Position numbers and translations under genes: made by a program | Source of the DNA: Acidobacteriota bacterium | Lineage (GTDB): Bacteria; Acidobacteriota; Terriglobia; UBA7540 | NCBI GenBank assembly: GCA_021789565.1 | Contig: JAJYJL010000099.1 | Coordinates: 1,642 to 12,260 of the forward strand | DNA length: 10,619 nucleotides | Reading direction: 5' to 3' | Notes under the pieces: generated by a model | Database searches by the model: none | Seen by the model: the letters and a program-made list of their open reading frames with translations, nothing else | Told to the model about the DNA's origin: nothing | Shown here: positions 7,056 through 10,619 of the stretch, in pieces | How the letters are laid out: every line of letters begins with the position of its first letter | How positions within the stretch are numbered: the stretch's first letter is position 1

Positions 7056-7331
7056 ATGACGGATGCTACCAAAGAAATGGCCGACGGCCAGATCAAGACC
7101 GTGACCTGCAAGGGCCGCTCCATGGACATGACCTTTGACGACTCGTATGAAATTCTGCAGCTTCGCACCGGCAATTATTTCAAGGTGAATTTCAGCGCCA
7201 TCAACTTTACCCCCAGCGGCACATTGAATCCCTGCAAAACGGCGAAAGGGATGTACGCCCGCATCTACTACTACCCCATCAAAGGGCAGCCCAAAGAAGG
7301 CGAACTGATCTCCGTGGAACTCAGGAAATAG
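7056..7331 (+). CDS. Small conserved-looking hypothetical protein (91 aa)
   Basis: Start ATG at 7056; an in-frame GTG at 6969 is possible but its extension is Lys/Arg/Ala-rich and does not look like part of a domain. The purine-rich GGAGGAAGG (7033-7041) is 14-18 nt before the ATG, farther than usual, so the start is uncertain. The protein is mostly alternating beta-type sequence after residue 12, with Cys18 (VTCKG) and Cys60 (NPCK), aromatic strands (YFKVNF, YARIYYYP) and a C-terminal ISVEL strand. This suggests a small beta-barrel; the two Cys could pair or bind a metal. There is no signal peptide or TM segment. I recall a similar strand order and C...C spacing at the C-terminus of some acidobacterial TPR proteins, but that is memory, not a search. 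It is convergent with the desaturase. Function unknown. Confidence 0.68.
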   Translation: MTDATKEMADGQIKTVTCKGRSMDMTFDDSYEILQLRTGNYFKVNFSAINFTPSGTLNPCKTAKGMYARIYYYPIKGQPKEGELISVELRK

Positions 7332-7345
7332 GGGATTGCAGGAGA

Positions 7346-7377
7346 GAAAAGGCCGCAGAGTTGCAGAACAGCTCTGC
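7346..7377 (-). terminator. Candidate intrinsic terminator of the desaturase gene
   Basis: In the 57-bp convergent spacer GCAGAGTT and AGCTCTGC (7355-7362 and 7370-7377) form an 8-bp stem, one pair being a G/T wobble, with a 7-nt loop. On the minus strand GGCC and then TTTT follow the stem. The T-run is short and slightly displaced. It lies 12 nt after the desaturase stop and could also stop transcripts from the small plus-strand gene. Confidence 0.4.
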
Positions 7378-7388
7378 TCCGTTTGCCG

Positions 7389-8450
7389 TCAGGAAAGCTG
7401 GCCGAGGCGCTGCTGCCTTCGAAGGGCCCGGAGGTGGCCGTAGCCGACCAATCGATTCTGCGATTCGTCCCACAAATGCAGAGAAAGGGCCTTGAAGCTG
7501 GAGCGCAGAGTGAGGGGCTTCACCTGCTGAAACATGGAGCTGGCATTGTGGCATTTCTCCAGGTTGTAGTTGGGGATGCGCGGGTTGAGGTGATGGACGT
7601 GGTGGAACCCGATGTTGCCCGAAAACCATTGCAAAAGGCGGGGCAGCTTGTAAAACGAACTGCCCTCAAGGGCTGCGGTGGTGTAATCCCATTGGACGTG
7701 GCGCTGCCAGTTGACTCCCTCAAACTGGTGCTGCACATAAAACAGCCAGACTCCCGCCGTGGCCGCCACCGTGATCACCGAGAGTTGAATCAGCAGGTAG
7801 GCTTTGAGGCCCATCACAAGGCTCAGCAGAACGCCCAGGCCCACGATGGAGGCGTTGGTCCAATAGACGGAGTAACGGTCATGCCTGCTGGCCCGGGCGG
7901 AGGCGAAGCGGTGATAAACCAGGAACAGGAACGACGGCACGACGCCAAGCAGGACAACCGGGTTGCGCATCGCGCGATAGGCAAGCCGCTTCCACCAGGG
8001 TGCCTCCAAATATTCCTGCACCGTCAGAGTCCACACCGACCCCAGGTCGCGCCGGTCCAGATCGCCGGAGCCGGCATGGTGCACAGCGTGTTCAAAACGC
8101 CAGAAGTAGTAAGGAGTGAAAGTCAGCACCCCGGTGATGAATCCGCAGACGTCGTTGGCGGTCTGGGACTTGAAGAAAGACCCGTGGCCGCAGTCGTGGT
8201 GGATGATGAATATCCGCGCCAGAAAGCCGCCCGCCAGAATGGAAAGCGGCAGGATCAGCCAAGTGGATATCGCCAGGCTGCGGTCCATGAGAAACCACAG
8301 CACCGCGTATGGCACAGCGGAGTTGAAAATCTGAAAGATGCTGCGACCGAGCGAGGGGCGCTGGTACCTGGCGACAACCGCCTTCCAGGCCTGGACTTTC
8401 CGGTGCCGCTCGGCCTGTGTCAAGCGCGAATCCTGGCTTACAGTGTTCAA
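7389..8450 (-). CDS. Membrane fatty acid desaturase (FADS-like)
   Basis: 353 residues from the proposed TTG at 8450, chosen because GGAG lies 8 nt upstream and a perfect TATAAT sits about 45 nt upstream, which would place the in-frame ATG at 8495 on top of the -10. The ATG form would be 378 residues. All three histidine boxes of the membrane di-iron desaturases are present: HDCGH (85-89), HAVHH (121-125) and HHVHH (283-287). Hydrophobic spans at about 41-60, 62-83, 165-180 and 197-240 fit the usual arrangement of paired TM helices with His boxes on the cytoplasmic face. The enzyme should use O2 and reduced ferredoxin or similar to introduce a cis double bond into acyl chains, resembling the bacterial delta-12/omega-6 type, but regiospecificity cannot be read. 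A likely role is membrane fluidity. No redox partner gene is adjacent. Confidence 0.92.
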   Translation of the reverse strand: MNTVSQDSRLTQAERHRKVQAWKAVVARYQRPSLGRSIFQIFNSAVPYAVLWFLMDRSLAISTWLILPLSILAGGFLARIFIIHHDCGHGSFFKSQTANDVCGFITGVLTFTPYYFWRFEHAVHHAGSGDLDRRDLGSVWTLTVQEYLEAPWWKRLAYRAMRNPVVLLGVVPSFLFLVYHRFASARASRHDRYSVYWTNASIVGLGVLLSLVMGLKAYLLIQLSVITVAATAGVWLFYVQHQFEGVNWQRHVQWDYTTAALEGSSFYKLPRLLQWFSGNIGFHHVHHLNPRIPNYNLEKCHNASSMFQQVKPLTLRSSFKALSLHLWDESQNRLVGYGHLRALRRQQRLGQLS

Positions 8451-8493
8451 ACAACCCTCTCCCGCGAACCAAGAGGCGTTCGCTTGCGGTGGC

Positions 8494-8499
8494 ATTATA
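8494..8499 (-). promoter_or_regulatory. Perfect -10 hexamer upstream of the desaturase
   Basis: TATAAT on the minus strand, 44 nt upstream of the proposed TTG start. No good -35 is found at 16-18 bp and there is no extended TGn. If used, transcription would begin near 8487, giving a leader of about 35-40 nt and excluding the ATG at 8495. Confidence 0.45.
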
Positions 8500-8590
8500 C
8501 GGATTGGACTGATGGCGGGGCTTCCGAGAAAAATCGACCGGACCCGAACAACAAACCTGCGTCCATCCAACGCAGTCTCAGTGTAACACG

Positions 8591-8668
8591 CCTGAGAGCC
8601 GCAAAACGCTCAGGAATATTCACCATCCTGCGGGGTACCCGCAGATAGTGCCCTGCGCGTCTCCGCGC
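8591..8668. repeat. Cluster of three inverted repeats in the divergent spacer
   Basis: Three hairpin-forming units follow each other: CCTGAG/CTCAGG (8591-8614), CTGCGGG-GTA-CCCGCAG (8628-8644, 7-bp perfect arms) and GCGCG-TCTC-CGCGC (8655-8668). They end 16 nt before the -35 of the YcxB-like gene. They could be operators, or transcript ends for something read from outside; no T-runs follow. Confidence 0.45.
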
Positions 8669-8684
8669 CGATCCGCACAGATAT

Positions 8685-8713
8685 TTGCCCCTGCCATTAA
8701 CTTAGGTTATAAT
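8685..8713 (+). promoter_or_regulatory. Sigma-70-type promoter of the YcxB-like gene
   Basis: TTGCCC (8685-8690), a 17-bp spacer, then a perfect TATAAT (8708-8713). The -35 matches 4/6. The start point would be near 8720, leaving a leader of about 25 nt that holds the AGGGGG ribosome site (8735-8740). Confidence 0.65.
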
Positions 8714-8745
8714 CCCGTGCCAAGAGAGTAAACAAGGGGGTAGAG

Positions 8746-9258
8746 ATGATAACTCAATTCCACTGGAGCGAGGCCGACTACGTTTCAGCCCAGAAGGTCT
8801 GGTTGCGCCGCCATCCCTGGGCGCATTTGCGAGGTTACTGGTTCCCGGTCGCCGTCGCGGCCCTTTCGATCGCCATTGTGGTGTTCAAACCTGAAGTGGG
8901 GATCAACGGCATGATCGGCGTCGCCCTGGCTTTGCTCCTCTTCGGCTTCAGCGCCCTCAGGACCCGGTGGCGCTGGCACCAGGATTTCATACGGACGCCG
9001 CTGTGGCACGATGAGGCCACCGCCAGAGTTGACCAGCACGGAGTCAACCTGCAAAGCCAGAGCTATGATGTTCACCATTCCTGGGGGGAATGTTCGGATA
9101 TCTACGAGACCCCCGGGGTTATTATTTTTGAAGCAGCGGACGAAAGTTTTGTCTTCCTCCCCAAAAGGGACTTGAGCCGCGCCCAGCTTCTCGACCTCAG
9201 GAACACCATCATGTCGCATGCGCGGGTGCAGCCTCGCCTGGCCAGTCAAACGGCGTAA
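8746..9258 (+). CDS. YcxB-like membrane protein (two TM helices, C-terminal soluble domain)
   Basis: 170 residues, ATG 5 nt after AGGGGG. The short N-terminal part (FHWSEADYVSA) is followed by two hydrophobic helices at about 31-47 and 54-71, then a basic linker and a soluble domain (about 85-158). This domain has the pattern of the YcxB-like family: a strand with DQHGVNLQS, then HSWGECSDIYET, GVIIFEA, FVFLPKR and a C-terminal helix. The layout resembles bacterial PH-like membrane proteins, which often act as small membrane-anchored accessory proteins of unknown function. No catalytic residues are apparent. It has its own promoter and is convergent with the next gene, so it is probably monocistronic. 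Family assignment is fairly sure from overall architecture; function is not known. Confidence 0.78.
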   Translation: MITQFHWSEADYVSAQKVWLRRHPWAHLRGYWFPVAVAALSIAIVVFKPEVGINGMIGVALALLLFGFSALRTRWRWHQDFIRTPLWHDEATARVDQHGVNLQSQSYDVHHSWGECSDIYETPGVIIFEAADESFVFLPKRDLSRAQLLDLRNTIMSHARVQPRLASQTA

Positions 9259-9274
9259 AGGAGCCGGCGGAAAC

Positions 9275-9321
9275 TTCGCGCTTTGCGAAAACACGGACAA
9301 TACAGGGCGCGAGTCCGCGCC
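9275..9321. terminator. Two small hairpins after the YcxB-like gene, possible transcript end
   Basis: TTCGC-N5-GCGAA (9275-9289) and GGCGCG-AGTC-CGCGCC (9306-9321) lie 17 and 48 nt after the stop at 9258 in a convergent spacer. Neither has a following T-run, so intrinsic termination is uncertain. The remainder of the spacer to 9454 has no gene; it contains TTGTA-CGC-TACAA at 9412-9424. Confidence 0.3.
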
Positions 9322-9454
9322 ACACGCCGGTTGCTGGCCCGAGGGCAACGGCTTAGAATGTGGCGATGGCCCCGGCATCAGGCCCCGAAACAGAACCGTT
9401 TTTGCCAGTTGTTGTACGCTACAATCGACATTGGAGTCCTGAGCGGCCGCGCGA

Positions 9455-9757
9455 CTACCGGACAGTTTGGAAGCCCTTGCTGGTGTAAATGATTTTCGTC
9501 CCCGCTGAAACGCTGTCTATGACTTCCTCCCATCTACGCGACTTGAGACCCTCAATGATTTTGTCGATCGAGTGGTCATCCAAGACGTCGTCTGAGATAT
9601 AAAGTAAACGCGATAAAACATGGGCTTCGTCGGGATCAAAACGGAAGGACGCAGCTCGGAGGTCGTAGTCCCAATTTGTGCAGACGGAAATGCCTGGCTT
9701 GCGACTTTCGAGGAACTGCTTCAGTTCGGCCACCTTTACTTGATCCTTATTTTCCAT
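9455..9757 (-). CDS. Hypothetical protein (100 aa) downstream of clpB
   Basis: ATG at 9757 is chosen for the strong GAGGAGGG about 3-5 nt upstream; the frame also opens at a GTG overlapping the clpB stop (GTGA, 9832), but that extension reads poorly. The protein is soluble, charged and mainly helical in character: an N-terminal helix (VAELKQFLESRK), a middle segment with CTNWDYDLRAASFRF (26-40), an acidic stretch ISDDVLDDHSID, and IIEGLKSRRWEEVI. There is a single Cys (26) and no signal, TM segment or familiar DNA-binding motif. I do not recognise the family. It lies 71 bp downstream of clpB on the same strand and could be co-transcribed. By eye its GC content is lower than clpB, which fits a recently acquired or lineage-specific gene. 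Confidence 0.65.
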   Translation of the reverse strand: MENKDQVKVAELKQFLESRKPGISVCTNWDYDLRAASFRFDPDEAHVLSRLLYISDDVLDDHSIDKIIEGLKSRRWEEVIDSVSAGTKIIYTSKGFQTVR

Positions 9758-9828
9758 TATCCCTCCTCTATCAATTCTCTCCGCAGCCGATCGCCTGCAC
9801 TCATGACGTTGCTGGATTGCATAAGCGG

Positions 9829-10619
9829 TCACCTCCGCGCGGCTTTGACCTTCGCCGGCGCAAAGGTCATCTCGCCTTTTTTCAGGTTGGCGTTCACTTC
9901 CACCGTTTCGCCGGGCGTCACTTCGCCTTCCAGAATTTTGAGCGCCAGCGGGTCCTGGATGAGGCGCTGGATGGCGCGCTTCAGCGGCCGCGCTCCGAAC
10001 TGCGGATCATAGCCGCGCTCGAACAGGAGCTCACGCGCCGCGGGTGTGAGCTCGATGGTGATCTTGCGGTCGCCCAGCAGCCCGCGCAGGTGGTTGATCT
10101 GCAGGTCGACGATCCGGGTCAGGTCTTCCTTTCCCAGCGCGTTGAAGATGACCACTTCATCCACGCGGTTCAGGAATTCCGGCCGGAAGTTATCCAGCAG
10201 CGAGGCGCGGATGTTCTTTTTCAGATCTTCCGAAAGCTTGCCGGGTTCGCCGCCGCGCGATGAGTTCATTGCTTCATGGATCATGTGGCTGCCGATGTTG
10301 CTGGTCATGATGATGACCGCGTTCTTGAAGTCCACGGTGCGGCCCTTGCCGTCGGTCAGCCGGCCTTCGTCGAGAATCTGCAGAAAGATGTTGAAGACGT
10401 CGGTGTGGGCCTTCTCGATTTCGTCAAACAGCAGGACGGAGTAGGGACGTCGCCGCACCTGCTCGGTGAGCTGGCCGCCCTCTTCGTAACCCACGTAGCC
10501 CGGAGGCGCGCCGATCAGCCGCGCCACGGCATGCTTCTCCATGTACTCCGACATGTCGATGCGCACCATGGCCTCCTCGTCGCCAAACAGAAATTCGGCC
10601 AGCGCCCGCGCCAGCTCCG
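9829..10619 (-). CDS. clpB: ATP-dependent disaggregase ClpB, C-terminal part (5' end outside window)
   Basis: 262 residues to the stop at 9829; the frame continues past the right edge, so the N-domain, NBD1, coiled-coil M-domain and the NBD2 Walker A lie outside. The internal ATG at 10569 is not the start. Visible NBD2 elements (numbered from the first visible residue): pore loop GYVGYEEGG (40-48), Walker B VLLFDE (61-66), sensor 1 TSN (105-107), arginine-finger region FLNRVDE (148-154) and sensor 2 GARPLKR (208-214), then the C-terminal small domain and a basic tail. The [18 protein letters not shown] and [10 protein letters not shown] context fits ClpB better than ClpA or ClpC. ClpB is a cytoplasmic hexameric AAA+ unfoldase that works with DnaK/DnaJ/GrpE to rescue aggregated proteins after heat stress. 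Its promoter is outside the window. Confidence 0.95.
   Translation of the reverse strand, partial: ELARALAEFLFGDEEAMVRIDMSEYMEKHAVARLIGAPPGYVGYEEGGQLTEQVRRRPYSVLLFDEIEKAHTDVFNIFLQILDEGRLTDGKGRTVDFKNAVIIMTSNIGSHMIHEAMNSSRGGEPGKLSEDLKKNIRASLLDNFRPEFLNRVDEVVIFNALGKEDLTRIVDLQINHLRGLLGDRKITIELTPAARELLFERGYDPQFGARPLKRAIQRLIQDPLALKILEGEVTPGETVEVNANLKKGEMTFAPAKVKAARR

Noticed and set aside
7383..8648. 421-codon plus-strand open frame
   Set aside because: Antisense to the desaturase, whose three His boxes fix the true strand and frame.
8785..9378. 197-codon minus-strand open frame
   Set aside because: Antisense to the YcxB-like gene, which has a good promoter, ribosome site and a coherent TM/soluble layout.

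Overview
The window looks like chromosomal DNA of an acidobacterium, from a soil or peat lineage such as Solibacter, Bryobacter or Koribacter relatives. The grounds are high GC, twin-arginine-type signal peptides on NIPSNAP-domain proteins and on a GH9 glycosidase, small acidobacterial-looking orphan genes, and 7-nt-period TTCAAAA-type repeats between genes. This assignment is inferred from gene content; no rRNA gene or other firm phylogenetic marker is present apart from a partial clpB.

Left part (1-6130), all on the minus strand. In transcription order it reads: GH20 beta-N-acetylhexosaminidase (6130-4130), GH9 glycosidase with an N-terminal Ig-like domain (3849-2080), a two-domain NIPSNAP protein (1631-870), and a second, paralogous NIPSNAP protein that runs off the left edge (726-1). 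All four have export signals, so this reads as an extracytoplasmic glycan-processing neighbourhood, possibly for chitin or chito-oligosaccharides. Gaps of 143 to 448 bp mean several transcripts are likely; only the two NIPSNAP genes are close enough to suggest one.

Middle part (6131-8745). A small stand-alone GIY-YIG nuclease-like gene (minus) is divergent from a 91-residue orphan (plus), and a perfect 14-bp palindrome lies between them. The orphan converges on a membrane fatty-acid desaturase (minus) with all three histidine boxes; it probably starts at TTG. A spacer rich in inverted repeats carries a perfect -10 hexamer for the desaturase and a good promoter for the next gene.

Right part (8746-10619). 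A two-TM YcxB-like protein (plus) converges on a 100-residue orphan (minus). The orphan lies 71 bp downstream of the truncated C-terminal half of the chaperone gene clpB (minus, running off the right edge).

I found no tRNA, rRNA, CRISPR array, transposase, phage gene or recognisable defence system, and nothing that clearly forms an undescribed system. The best leads are the NIPSNAP pair beside GH9/GH20, the palindrome between the divergent small genes, and the orphans.
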